DNA of 64,000 nucleotides from Micromonospora coxensis. GTDB lineage: Bacteria; Actinomycetota; Actinomycetes; Mycobacteriales; Micromonosporaceae. The DNA lies in assembly GCF_900090295.1 (NCBI RefSeq), contig NZ_LT607753.1:3224001-3288000 (forward strand), in the 5' to 3' direction. Within the stretch, counting starts at the first letter, position 1. The number at the start of each line of letters is the position of its first letter. The notes under the pieces are model-generated. The model did no database searches. It had not been told where the DNA came from and saw only the letters and a list, made by a program, of their open reading frames with translations. Both the position numbers and the translations under genes were made by a program. Of this stretch, positions 16,389-24,592 are shown piece after piece.

Positions 16389-17534
16389 GTGCCTTCCGAA
16401 GACGCGGCGCCACGGCTGGACGTCGACCAGATCCTCGCCGACCCCGGTGTACGGATCGTCGTGTGCTGCGGTGCCGGCGGGGTGGGCAAGACCACCACGG
16501 CGGCGGCGCTGGCGCTGCGGGCGGCCGAGCGGCACGGCCGGCGGACGGTGGTGCTCACCATCGACCCGGCCCGCCGGCTGGCCCAGTCCCTCGGCCTGAC
16601 CGAGCTGGACAACACCCCGCGCCAGGTCAAGGGGATCGACGTCGAGGTCAGCGGCGGCGAGCTGCACGCCATGATGCTGGACATGAAGCGCACCTTCGAC
16701 GACGTGGTGCTCCAGCACACCGATCCGGCGAAGGCGGCGGAGATCTTCGCCAACCCGTTCTACCAGGCCATGAGCTCGACCTTCGCCGGCACGCAGGAGT
16801 ACATGGCGATGGAGAAGCTGGGCCAGCTGCACGCTCGCGGCGAGTGGGACCTGATCGTGGTGGACACCCCGCCGTCCCGCTCCGCGCTGGACTTCCTGGA
16901 CGCTCCGGCCCGGCTCTCCCGGTTCCTCGACGGCCGGATGCTGCGGCTGCTGCTCGCGCCGGCGCGTACCGGCGGGCGGAGCATGTTCAGCCTGGTGACC
17001 GCCAGCTTCGGGATGTTCTCGAAGGTGGTGCAGAAGGTGCTCGGCGCCCAGCTGCTCACCGACCTGTCCGGGTTCGTCGCCGCGCTGGACTCGATGTTCG
17101 GCGGCTTCCGGCAGCGCGCGGAGCAGACGTACCGGATCCTGCAGGCCCGAGAGACGGCGTTCCTGCTGGTCGCGGCCCCGGAGTCGGACGCGGTCCGGGA
17201 GGCGGCGTACTTCGCCGGGCGGCTGCGCGAGGAGCGGATGCCGCTGGCCGGGCTGGTGCTGAACCGGGTGCACCGGCCGGCGGTGCGGCTGGACGCGGCC
17301 GAGAGCCTGGCCGCGGCGGACCGGCTGGCGGAGCTGGGCGGTCACGCGGTCACCGTCGACGTGTTGCGGGCGCACGCCGCGCTGGCCCGGCAGGCGGCCC
17401 GCGAGCAGCAGGTGGCGGCCCGGTTCACCGAGGCGTTCCCGACGGTGCCGGCAGTGTCGGTGACGGCGCAGCCCGCCGACGTGCACGACGTCGACGGGCT
17501 GCGGACGATCGGCGCGGCGATCAGCCGGCCGTGA
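16389..17534 (+). CDS. ArsA/Get3-family ATPase, second of a tandem pair (Rv3680/BagB-like)
   Basis: A 381-residue ArsA-type ATPase with Walker A CGAGGVGKTTT, the TIDPARRLAQSLGL segment after it, the switch stretch LIVVDTPPSRSALDFLDAP and the A-loop-like LLVAAPESDAVREA. It is the longer partner of the upstream gene and shares its promoter layout. In mycobacteria the equivalent protein works with the first ATPase and lies beside whiB4 and ponA2, exactly as here. It should be cytoplasmic. The client, whether a membrane protein or metabolite, is not deducible. Confidence 0.87.
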   Translation: MPSEDAAPRLDVDQILADPGVRIVVCCGAGGVGKTTTAAALALRAAERHGRRTVVLTIDPARRLAQSLGLTELDNTPRQVKGIDVEVSGGELHAMMLDMKRTFDDVVLQHTDPAKAAEIFANPFYQAMSSTFAGTQEYMAMEKLGQLHARGEWDLIVVDTPPSRSALDFLDAPARLSRFLDGRMLRLLLAPARTGGRSMFSLVTASFGMFSKVVQKVLGAQLLTDLSGFVAALDSMFGGFRQRAEQTYRILQARETAFLLVAAPESDAVREAAYFAGRLREERMPLAGLVLNRVHRPAVRLDAAESLAAADRLAELGGHAVTVDVLRAHAALARQAAREQQVAARFTEAFPTVPAVSVTAQPADVHDVDGLRTIGAAISRP

Positions 17535-17539
17535 CGGCG

Positions 17540-17857
17540 TCAGCCGGTGGTGACCAGGACCTTGTCCTTGCCGGCCTTGTCCTTGGCGTTCTTCTTCATC
17601 GCGGCCTCGAACATCTTGCGCCAGCTCGTCACCTGCGGATGACGGCGCAGCAGCGCCCGGCGTTCGCGTTCGGTCATGCCACCCCACACCCCGAACTCGA
17701 TCCGGTTGTCGAGCGCGTCGGCCAGGCACTCGTACCGAACTGGGCAGCTCCGGCAGATCCTCTTCGCCACGTTCTGTTCGGCGCCCTGTACGAACAACGC
17801 GTCCGGGTCCCCGTTCTGACATGCCGCCAGTGACGGCCAGTCAGTGATCATGCCCAT
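17540..17857 (-). CDS. wblA: WhiB-family Fe-S regulator (WblA/WhiB4 type)
   Basis: A 105-residue WhiB-like protein. The four cluster-binding cysteines are in LAACQNG, RICRSCP and YECLAD, followed by the hallmark turn FGVWGGMTERERRALLRR and a basic Lys-rich tail (KKNAKDKAGKDK) that can contact DNA. The 4Fe-4S cluster makes such proteins redox/NO-responsive transcription factors. The location between the ArsA-like pair and the PASTA penicillin-binding protein matches M. tuberculosis whiB4 and Streptomyces wblA, a regulator of development and antibiotic production. ATG at 17857 lies behind GGGGGG; ATG two codons later is the alternative. Confidence 0.9.
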   Translation of the reverse strand: MGMITDWPSLAACQNGDPDALFVQGAEQNVAKRICRSCPVRYECLADALDNRIEFGVWGGMTERERRALLRRHPQVTSWRKMFEAAMKKNAKDKAGKDKVLVTTG

Positions 17858-18251
17858 CTGTACACGTCCCCCCTTGCAGTACCTACCGACCTCGTGCGAC
17901 CAGCCGTCGATCCCCCCGGTCGTCCGGCCCGTTCCTTCCCCAAGGAGGCACGGACGACGTGTGGCCGTGTCGCCGCCACCATCATGCTCTGTAGTCGCCT
18001 GATTACGCAACGTTGTCGGCAAAATCCATCATTCCGGACACTCCCGGCTTCCCGGGCTTTCGCCCGCCGCATACCCGACCCGAGTACGTGAAAACGCTGC
18101 GCCGCTGTCCCGATCGGGTGGAGACTCGACCGCGGTCACACGCAACCACGCACCGGGGGTCGTGCGTTTAGCACAACGAGGGTCGCGCGCGCAGGAAATG
18201 GGGAAAGAACGCCCCAGCGACCCTCGTTCCCTGCTCGCGTACCCTGTCGAG
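17858..18251. promoter_or_regulatory. Divergent wblA / penicillin-binding protein control region with a 12-bp palindrome
   Basis: A 394-bp non-coding spacer. Near the right end two perfect 12-nt inverted arms (18175-18186 and 18217-18228; AACGAGGGTCGC and its complement) flank a 30-nt centre. The right arm covers the -35 position of the promoter whose TACCCT -10 box is at 18240-18245. The repeat is a candidate operator, possibly for the WhiB protein or its partner. The left part around 17960-18010 is relatively AT-rich and may hold the wblA promoter. Confidence 0.5.
18240..18245 (+). promoter_or_regulatory. -10 box (TACCCT) of the PASTA penicillin-binding protein gene
   Basis: TACCCT is followed by GTCGAG and then GTG at 18252, the same 6-nt spacing seen at both ArsA-like genes. 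This favours the GTG start three codons before the next ATG. Confidence 0.5.
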
Positions 18252-20714
18252 GTGACCTGGATGCGGAAACGTGACCACAATGTCTTCACCAACGCCGCAT
18301 CGCTGCTGATCTGTGGCCTGCTGGCCGGCGTGGTCGTCGCGGCGGCGGCCTTCCCCGCGGTGGCGATGTCCGGACTGGCCGCGAAGGCCGGCGCCGAGAC
18401 CTTCGGCGCGCTGCCGAAGGAGCTGACCGTGGCCCGTGCGCCACAGATCAGCTACCTGCTCGCCTCGGACGGCAAGACACCGCTCGCGACGATGTACGAC
18501 GAGAACCGTCGCGACGTGAAGCTGGAAGACATCGCCCCGGTCATGCGGGACGCCATCATCGCCGCCGAGGACCACGACTTCTACAAGCACAACGGGGTCG
18601 ACCTCAACGGCGTCGCCCGCGCCTTCGTCAACAACCAGTCGGGCACCAACTCCCAGCAGGGCGCCTCGACCCTGACCATGCAGTACGTCCGGCTGGCCAT
18701 CGCCTACTCGGCGACGCACCCGGCCGACGTGGTCGCCGCGACCGAGGACACCAGCGCCCGCAAGCTGCGCGAGATGCGGTACGCCATCCAGATCGACAAG
18801 GAGTTCCCCAAGGACGAGATCCTGCGGCGCTACCTGAACATCGCCTCCTTCGGCAACGGCGCCTACGGCATCTACGCGGCCAGCCAGGTCTACTTCGGCA
18901 AGCCGCCGAGCAAGCTGAAGCTGGAGGAGGCGGCGCTGCTGGCCGGCATGGTCAAGGCGCCGACCACCAACGACCCGACCACCCGCAGCGGGTACCCGCT
19001 CGCGCTCGACCGGCGCAACTACGTCCTCGAGAACATGGTCAAGATCGGCAAGATCAGCCGACAGGAGGCGGACGCCGCCAAGGCCACCAAGCTCGTGGTG
19101 AAGGACAAGCGCACGCCGAACGGCTGCGTCTCCACCAACGAGAAGGGCTGGGGCTTCTTCTGCGACTACTTCTACCGCTGGTGGCTGCAGCAGGAGACCT
19201 TCGGCTCGACTTCGTACGACCGTGAGCGGCGGCTCAAGAGCGGTGGCTACACCGTCGTCACCACCCTCGACGCGCAGGCGCAGCGCGGCGCGGACAAGGC
19301 GGTCCGCAAGGCGAAGAAGGAGACCGCCAAGGAGGCCGCCATGGTGGCCGTGGTGGAGCCGGGCACCGGCCGGGTCCGGGCGCTCGCGGTCAACCGTCAG
19401 TTCAAGCTCGACGACCCGAAGAACCCGAAGAACAAGATCAACAGCGATCCGGCCAAGGCCAAGAAGAAGATCCGGGGCAACTACCCGGCCACGGTGAACC
19501 CGCTGCTCACCGGCGGCCAGGGGATCACCGGCTACCAGGCCGGCTCGACCTTCAAGATCTTCACCATCGTGGCCGCCCTGGAGAAGGGCATCCCGCTCAG
19601 CTACACCATCAACGCGCAGCAGACGTTCAAGTCGGAATACATCATCGACAGCAGCTCGCCGGCCGCCTGCCCGGGCACGCACTTCTACTGCCCGAAGAAC
19701 GCCGGCGGCAAGGCCGGTGGCGTGCAGACCATGTGGAGCGCCTTCGCCCAGTCGACCAACACCTACTTCGTCCCGCTCCAGCAGCAGGTCGGGGCGGAGA
19801 ACGTCGTCGACGTGGCGCGGCGGCTCGGCATCCAGTTCCGGGCCAGCAACGACGCCAAGTTCGCCAGCACCAAGGACTACGCCCACCAGTGGGGCGCGTT
19901 CACCCTGGGCGTCTCGCAGACCACCCCGCTGGAGCTGGCCAACGCGTACGCCACCCTCGCCGCCGACGGCAAGTACTGCGAGCCGATCCCGGTGCAGGAG
20001 ATCCGCGACCCGGAGGGCAACAAGCTCGACATCGCCAACCCGCGCTGCGAGAAGCGGCTGAGCACCGAGGTGGCCCGGGCCGCCGTCGACGCCGCCCGCT
20101 GCCCGGTCGGTGACGACTCCTCCACCAGCAAGTGCGGCGGCAGCCGTACCGCCCGCCAGGTGAAGCAGGTCGTCAAGGCGCCGGTGGCCGGCAAGTCCGG
20201 CACCACCGACTCGGAGAAGACCGCCGCCCTGGTCGCGATGACCAAGCAGTACGCGGTGGCCGGCATCATGGCCGACCCGGACTGGCCGCAGACCAACGTC
20301 AAGATGAAGCACAACCAGCCCGACGGCATCAACCCGCCGGTCATCGAGACGCTGCGCGACGCCATGAAGGGCAAGGACCGGATCAACTTCGAGCCACCGG
20401 GCAAGAAGATCTCCGAGGGTGACCAGCGCTCCATCCCCAGCGTCACCTGCCAGGACGTGAACACCGCGAAGAGCCGGATCAACGGCGCCGGCTTCGAGGC
20501 GGTCGTCTCCGACGTCAAGGTCCCGTCGAGCTGCCCGCCCGGCACCGCCGCCGGCACCAGCCCCGACGGCCGGACGATCAAGGGTGGCGTGGTCACCATC
20601 CAGATCAGCGCCGGTGGCGGCTCCCCCGCCACGCCGGGCGGCCCCACCGCCGGCCCCGGCGGCACCACGCCGACGGGCCCGAGCCGACCGGGCCGACCCC
20701 CGGGCCGCGGCTGA
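18252..20714 (+). CDS. Bifunctional class A penicillin-binding protein with PASTA domain (PonA2-like)
   Basis: About 820 residues. After a short cytoplasmic tail there is one membrane anchor (ASLLICGLLAGVVVAAAAF). The glycosyltransferase domain has IAAEDHDFYKHNGVD and GASTLTMQYVR; the transpeptidase domain has catalytic GSTFKIF, the STN motif in FAQSTNTYF and the KSGT box (AGKSGTTDSEKTA). One PASTA domain (IPSVTCQDVNTAKSRI) and a Gly/Pro/Thr-rich tail finish it. It polymerises and cross-links peptidoglycan outside the membrane; the PASTA domain may bind wall fragments. The start is taken as the GTG at 18252 after a TACCCT box; the ATG at 18261 with GAGGTG upstream is the alternative. It is divergent from wblA. 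Confidence 0.92.
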   Translation: MTWMRKRDHNVFTNAASLLICGLLAGVVVAAAAFPAVAMSGLAAKAGAETFGALPKELTVARAPQISYLLASDGKTPLATMYDENRRDVKLEDIAPVMRDAIIAAEDHDFYKHNGVDLNGVARAFVNNQSGTNSQQGASTLTMQYVRLAIAYSATHPADVVAATEDTSARKLREMRYAIQIDKEFPKDEILRRYLNIASFGNGAYGIYAASQVYFGKPPSKLKLEEAALLAGMVKAPTTNDPTTRSGYPLALDRRNYVLENMVKIGKISRQEADAAKATKLVVKDKRTPNGCVSTNEKGWGFFCDYFYRWWLQQETFGSTSYDRERRLKSGGYTVVTTLDAQAQRGADKAVRKAKKETAKEAAMVAVVEPGTGRVRALAVNRQFKLDDPKNPKNKINSDPAKAKKKIRGNYPATVNPLLTGGQGITGYQAGSTFKIFTIVAALEKGIPLSYTINAQQTFKSEYIIDSSSPAACPGTHFYCPKNAGGKAGGVQTMWSAFAQSTNTYFVPLQQQVGAENVVDVARRLGIQFRASNDAKFASTKDYAHQWGAFTLGVSQTTPLELANAYATLAADGKYCEPIPVQEIRDPEGNKLDIANPRCEKRLSTEVARAAVDAARCPVGDDSSTSKCGGSRTARQVKQVVKAPVAGKSGTTDSEKTAALVAMTKQYAVAGIMADPDWPQTNVKMKHNQPDGINPPVIETLRDAMKGKDRINFEPPGKKISEGDQRSIPSVTCQDVNTAKSRINGAGFEAVVSDVKVPSSCPPGTAAGTSPDGRTIKGGVVTIQISAGGGSPATPGGPTAGPGGTTPTGPSRPGRPPGRG

Positions 20715-20730
20715 CACATCCCGCGACACG

Positions 20731-20763
20731 ACGGGCGGGCACCCTCAGGGGGTGCCCGCCCGT
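20731..20763. terminator. Bidirectional terminator hairpin between penicillin-binding protein and YqeY genes
   Basis: Perfect 14-bp stem (20731-20744 with 20750-20763) around a 5-nt loop, followed by TTTCG on the plus strand. It lies between two convergent stops. Confidence 0.8.
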
Positions 20764-20781
20764 TTCGCGTACGCGCAGGGG

Positions 20782-21237
20782 TCAGAGACCGAGCTGCCGG
20801 CGTACCTCGGCGGCGACCCGGCCCCCCTCGGCCCGACCGGCCACCGCGGCCTGGGCCGCCTTCATCGCCGGGCCCATCTGCGCCTTGCCGGTGAAGCCGC
20901 CCGCGGCGAGCGCCCCCGAGACCAGCTCGGCCAGCTCGGCGTCGGAGAGCTGCTTCGGCAGGTAGTGCTCCAGCACGTCACCCTCGGCGGTCTCCTTCGC
21001 GGCCTGCTCGGCGCGACCGGCGTCGGCGAAGGCGGTCGCGGCCTCACGCCGCTTCTTCGCCTCCTTGGTCAGCACCGCGAGCACCTCGTCGTCGGTGAGC
21101 TCGCGCTTGGCCTTGCCGGCGACCTCGGCGGTGCCGACGGCGGCGAGCGCCATCCGCAGCGTGGAGGTGGTCAGCTCGTCGCGCGCCTTGAGGGCGGCGC
21201 GCATGTCGGCGGTGAGGCGGTCCTTCAGCGTGCTCAT
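20782..21237 (-). CDS. GatB/YqeY domain protein
   Basis: A 151-residue protein of the YqeY family (MSTLKDRLTADMRAALKARD, LTDDEVLAVLTKEAKKRREA, YLPKQLSDAELAELV). The domain is shared with the tail of the GatB subunit of Asp/Glu-tRNA amidotransferase and is thought to bind tRNA. The role of the free-standing protein is not known. The gene has no Shine-Dalgarno; a TAGTTT box lies 8 nt before the ATG, suggesting leaderless transcription. It is divergent from the metallophosphoesterase gene with only 25 bp between the starts. Confidence 0.9.
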   Translation of the reverse strand: MSTLKDRLTADMRAALKARDELTTSTLRMALAAVGTAEVAGKAKRELTDDEVLAVLTKEAKKRREAATAFADAGRAEQAAKETAEGDVLEHYLPKQLSDAELAELVSGALAAGGFTGKAQMGPAMKAAQAAVAGRAEGGRVAAEVRRQLGL

Positions 21238-21245
21238 GGTCGGTC

Positions 21246-21255
21246 AAACTACCCT
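21246..21255. promoter_or_regulatory. Overlapping divergent -10 boxes of yqeY and the metallophosphoesterase gene
   Basis: In the 25-bp spacer the plus strand carries TACCCT (21250-21255), 7 nt before the ATG at 21263. The minus strand carries TAGTTT (21251-21246), 8 nt before the ATG at 21237. The two hexamers share two base pairs. Both genes lack ribosome sites, so both messages are probably leaderless and their promoters may exclude each other. Confidence 0.5.
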
Positions 21256-21262
21256 GAACGCC

Positions 21263-22156
21263 ATGCGAAAGCGCACACTATTCCGGCTCGCCGCCGGGAC
21301 CATCGCCGCCGGAGCGGCCACCCTGGCGTACGCGTCACTCATCGAGCGCAACATGTTCACCCTGCGCCGCTACGACGTGCCGGTGCTGCCGACCGACGCG
21401 GAGCCGCTGCGCGTGCTGCACCTGTCGGACCTGCACATGATGCCGGACCAGCAGCGCAAGCAGCAGTGGGTGGCGTCGCTCGCCGCCCTCGACCCGGACC
21501 TGGTCGTGGTGACCGGGGACAACATGGCCCACCCCGCCGCCGTCCCCGGCGTGCTGCGGGCCCTGCAACCACTGCTCGACCTGCCCGGCGCCTTCGTCTT
21601 CGGCTCCAACGACTACACCGGCCCGGTGCTGAAGAACCCGTTCAGCTACTTCCTGCCCGACCGCGGGTACACCGAGGGCGTCGCGCTGCCCTACGAGGAG
21701 CTGCGCGACGTCTTCGTCGGCGCCGGCTGGGTGGACCTCAACAACGCCCGTACCACGCTCAAGGCCGGTGGCCGGCTGGTCGAGCTGGTCGGCGTGGACG
21801 ACCCGCACATCGAGCGGGACGACTACCCCTCCGTCGCCGGGCCCGTCTCCGCCGCCGCCGACCTCTGCATCGCCATCGCCCACTCGCCCGAGCCGGCGGT
21901 GCTCGACCAGATGGCCGCCGACGGCTTCGGCCTGCTGCTGGCCGGGCACACCCACGGCGGTCAGGTCTGCGTACCCGGCTACGGCGCCCTGGTGACGAAC
22001 TGCGGGCTGCCCCGCTCGATGGCCAAGGGCCTGCACCGCTGGCCCGGCTCCGACGCCTGGCTGCACGTCTCCGGCGGCCTCGGCACCCACCCCACCGCCC
22101 CGGTGCGGTTCGCCTGCCCCCCGGAGGCGAGCGTGCTCACCCTCATCCCCCGCTGA
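21263..22156 (+). CDS. Membrane-anchored metallophosphoesterase (Rv3683-like)
   Basis: A 297-residue calcineurin-type phosphoesterase. An N-terminal hydrophobic anchor (LAAGTIAAGAATLAYASLI) precedes the metal motifs LSDLHMM, VVTGDNMAH, GSNDYTG, AIAHSPEP and AGHTHGGQ. Members hydrolyse phosphate esters, some of them UDP-diacylglucosamine or cyclic nucleotides. The substrate here is unknown. The catalytic domain could lie outside or inside depending on anchor topology; the RKR before the helix suggests an extracytoplasmic domain. The gene follows ponA2 in mycobacteria as here. The start is ATG 21263, 7 nt after a TACCCT box. Confidence 0.87.
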   Translation: MRKRTLFRLAAGTIAAGAATLAYASLIERNMFTLRRYDVPVLPTDAEPLRVLHLSDLHMMPDQQRKQQWVASLAALDPDLVVVTGDNMAHPAAVPGVLRALQPLLDLPGAFVFGSNDYTGPVLKNPFSYFLPDRGYTEGVALPYEELRDVFVGAGWVDLNNARTTLKAGGRLVELVGVDDPHIERDDYPSVAGPVSAAADLCIAIAHSPEPAVLDQMAADGFGLLLAGHTHGGQVCVPGYGALVTNCGLPRSMAKGLHRWPGSDAWLHVSGGLGTHPTAPVRFACPPEASVLTLIPR

Positions 22157-22278
22157 CCTGCGCCCCCGCCGCGTCCGCCCGGCCGGTCCGCCCCTGGACG
22201 CCGGGCCGGCGCGGCGTCCAGGGGGGGGTACCGAGTTTGACCATCGGACCGGGTGGGCTACTATTTCTCAGCACGCCT

Positions 22279-22355
<77 letters not shown>

Positions 22356-22369
22356 GAGGTAAGCAAAGG

Positions 22370-22397
22370 TCAAGGCCCCTCCACGGAGGGGCCTTGA
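22370..22397 (+). terminator. 12-bp hairpin after tRNA-Pro, copy 1 of a duplicated sequence
   Basis: Stem 22370-22381 with 22386-22397 around loop CACG, followed by TTCGTTTTC. A near-identical hairpin occurs at 26493-26520; the two differ at one stem pair in which both bases changed (A-T to G-C), keeping the stem perfect. The likeness extends about 20 nt upstream and 10 nt downstream of the stem. Confidence 0.8.
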
Positions 22398-22480
22398 TTC
22401 GTTTTCGCCGATCACTGCTCCGGCGGAGGCAGCGAGAGGGCAGCGGACGACGGGCGACCGCCGCCAGGACGACGCAGAAC

Positions 22481-23956
22481 TCAGTGCCGACACACCGGCC
22501 GGTTCGTGATCCAGTGTTCGTTGACCAGGTTCACGACCGGCGGCGGGACGGGGATTCCCCCCTCGGCGGCGATGGGTCTGGCGTTGAAGATCCGCAGGAA
22601 GAAGTTGATCACTTTGACGACCAGGGCCGGGATGGAGTAGCCGATGCCGTAGGTCGCGTTGATGGTGAGGTCGGCGCGGTTGCAGCCCTCCCGGTTGGCG
22701 AGGCCTTGCAGACCACCGAAGCCGATGCTCGATCCTCGGGTGATCCCCACCGTGGTGGTGAGCGCGGCGTACAGCCCGGCCGTGAACACGACTGCGCCGA
22801 GGCCGACGAAGAACTTCACGTCGTAATCGATGAGCAGGGCGTTCGCCCCCACCGAGGTGCCGTCGACGGAGTCGACGAGACTGCTCTTCTCCCGCAGACC
22901 GCCGGGCCAGCGTGGGCCGAACCTGCCGTCGGCGTAGCCGAAGCCCATGGTGCCGCCGAGCGAGTACTCGCCGGTGGCTCTGATCGTGGTGTGCCCGGCG
23001 CTGAAGCCGGTGCGGATGCCGATCGACTGCCGGACGGTCGCGGAGAACGGGATGCCCAGGATGGACTCGAGGGGGACGCTGAAGGTGACCGGCACGAAGA
23101 CGACGGGGTGGACGTTCTGGCCGGTCCTGGTGGTGGCGTCGACCTGAACCCGGATTCCGGCGGCACCCCGGATCTGCAACTCGGCCGCGGTGACCTCGGC
23201 TCCGTCGATCACCAGGTGGATCTTCGCGGAGGGCTGCTTCATCACGAAGGCGATGGTGCCCGAGAGATCGAGCCCGCTGTCCCGGTAGGAGAAGCGGGCG
23301 CCGACACCGTCGGCGCAGCAGAAACCCTCGGCCACCAGCTCGCCGGCCCGGGCCGAGCCTGTGGTGAGCGGCAGCGTGGCGGTGACCGGCCGGGCACCGG
23401 CCGACGTCAGCGCGTCGGCGGTCGCGGCCGGGCTGTGGTCCAGGGCGGCGGTCGCAGCCGGTGCGGATCGCGGCGTCGAGGCGTCCGGGTGGGACCAGAA
23501 TGCGTCGTCGAACTGGTAGGGGGTGGCACCGGCCAGGGAGACGGGCTGTTCGGAGGTGAACTCGCCGTCCTGGATCACGTCGGTGATGTCCACCGGGCCG
23601 ATGGCGACCGCGAGGTCCTGGCCGTCACGTCGGGCGTCGATCACCCGCCCGACCCCACGCCCGGTGACGAACATGACCTTGCCCGGGGCCAACAGGTCGG
23701 CGTTGCCGGCGTCGGGGTCCAGCCGCCAGATCAGGCCCCCGTCGGTGACCGCACGCACCGCGCCGCTGCCGCCGGGCACGACGACGACGTCCGGACGGAG
23801 GGTCACGTCCGGGTGCGGGGCGGGCGCGGCGCCGTAGCGCAGGTCATCGCCGGACGTGGTCGGCTTCGCGTCCACGCACGCGGTCAGGCCGAGCAGGACG
23901 GGCAGGACGGTCACGGCAGCGACGACCTTGCGGGTTCGCGACGTCTCGAGTTTCAC
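22481..23956 (-). CDS. Large secreted lipoprotein of unknown function
   Basis: A 491-residue lipoprotein. The signal peptide ends in the lipobox LGLTACV. The mature part has a first domain rich in beta-type sequence (LRPDVVVVPGGSGAVRAV, VMFVTGRGVGRVIDARRDG). A second region from about residue 215 has alternating hydrophobic strands (GLDLSGTIAFVMKQPSAKIH, SVPLESILGIPFSATV, YSLGGTMGFGYADG). It ends with a hydrophobic stretch and ITNRPVCRH. Six or so Cys are present, including an FCCAD pair. No family was recognised. The GTG start at 23956 overlaps the stop of the upstream lipoprotein gene (GTGA), so the two should be produced together. Confidence 0.75.
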   Translation of the reverse strand: MKLETSRTRKVVAAVTVLPVLLGLTACVDAKPTTSGDDLRYGAAPAPHPDVTLRPDVVVVPGGSGAVRAVTDGGLIWRLDPDAGNADLLAPGKVMFVTGRGVGRVIDARRDGQDLAVAIGPVDITDVIQDGEFTSEQPVSLAGATPYQFDDAFWSHPDASTPRSAPAATAALDHSPAATADALTSAGARPVTATLPLTTGSARAGELVAEGFCCADGVGARFSYRDSGLDLSGTIAFVMKQPSAKIHLVIDGAEVTAAELQIRGAAGIRVQVDATTRTGQNVHPVVFVPVTFSVPLESILGIPFSATVRQSIGIRTGFSAGHTTIRATGEYSLGGTMGFGYADGRFGPRWPGGLREKSSLVDSVDGTSVGANALLIDYDVKFFVGLGAVVFTAGLYAALTTTVGITRGSSIGFGGLQGLANREGCNRADLTINATYGIGYSIPALVVKVINFFLRIFNARPIAAEGGIPVPPPVVNLVNEHWITNRPVCRH

Positions 23957-24501
23957 AGCCGGGTCACCACGTCCCGGGCCAGGTCCTGTAGCGCCTGCCG
24001 GGACGCTGTGGGGTCGGCCAGGCTGACCAGCCGGATCGCGATCCAGACGTCACCGGCGGCGACGAACACCGCGCCGTCCTCGATGTACGCCTCGTCGCCG
24101 ACGCCCGGAACGGGTTTCAGGTCGTGGCCGAGTGCACGGTCGATGTCGAGGATCTTCTCGGCCCCCGGGCCGACGTAGACCTCGACCTGGGCGGTGGGTC
24201 CACTGACCGGACCGGTGTAGGTGCAGGAGCCGGGGGCTGCCACCGGATCCTGCAGGGGCGTTCCGGCCAGGCGCTCGGCGGCGGCCTTCGGCACCAGCGC
24301 GCACGGGTCGACCGTCCGGGCCGGGGTCGCGGTGACGCCGTCGTGGTCGCCGGCGGTGGCCGGCGCTTCGACGGCGGGCTGACCGACGTCGGGCGGCGGG
24401 GGAGCCGGGTCGGTCCTGCCGCATCCGGTCAGCGCGAGGATCATGACCGCCACGGAGCTGACCGAGGCACGCCGCCTTCCGCTCCGGTTATCGGTGATCA
24501 T
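23953..24501 (-). CDS. DUF3558-like lipoprotein
   Basis: A 182-residue lipoprotein (lipobox LALTGCG). The mature domain begins with VDPCALVPKAAAERLAG, has GSCTYTGP in the middle and ends with GDVWIAIRLVSLADP. The paired cysteines and CAL opening are the pattern of DUF3558, a family of small extracellular lipoproteins of unknown role. The ATG at 24501 has an AGGGGG site. Its TGA overlaps the GTG of the large lipoprotein gene. The next lipoprotein gene upstream encodes a second protein of the same type. Confidence 0.78.
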   Translation of the reverse strand: MITDNRSGRRRASVSSVAVMILALTGCGRTDPAPPPPDVGQPAVEAPATAGDHDGVTATPARTVDPCALVPKAAAERLAGTPLQDPVAAPGSCTYTGPVSGPTAQVEVYVGPGAEKILDIDRALGHDLKPVPGVGDEAYIEDGAVFVAAGDVWIAIRLVSLADPTASRQALQDLARDVVTRL

Positions 24502-24592
24502 GGGGGTACCCCCTTCTGGCTGGCCGCAGCCGTTGTCTCTGAGGCCGGCCCGGCCTGGACACTGCTCATCGGACTGTCTGTGCCCGGGGGTC

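Noticed and set aside
15354..17534. Arsenite resistance operon
   Set aside because: No arsB, arsC or arsR is present. The tandem ArsA-like pair next to whiB4 and ponA2 is the known conserved non-arsenic arrangement.
15045..17822. A 925-codon open frame antisense to both ArsA-like genes
   Set aside because: The plus-strand genes have clear P-loop ATPase motifs. The antisense frame is compositional only.
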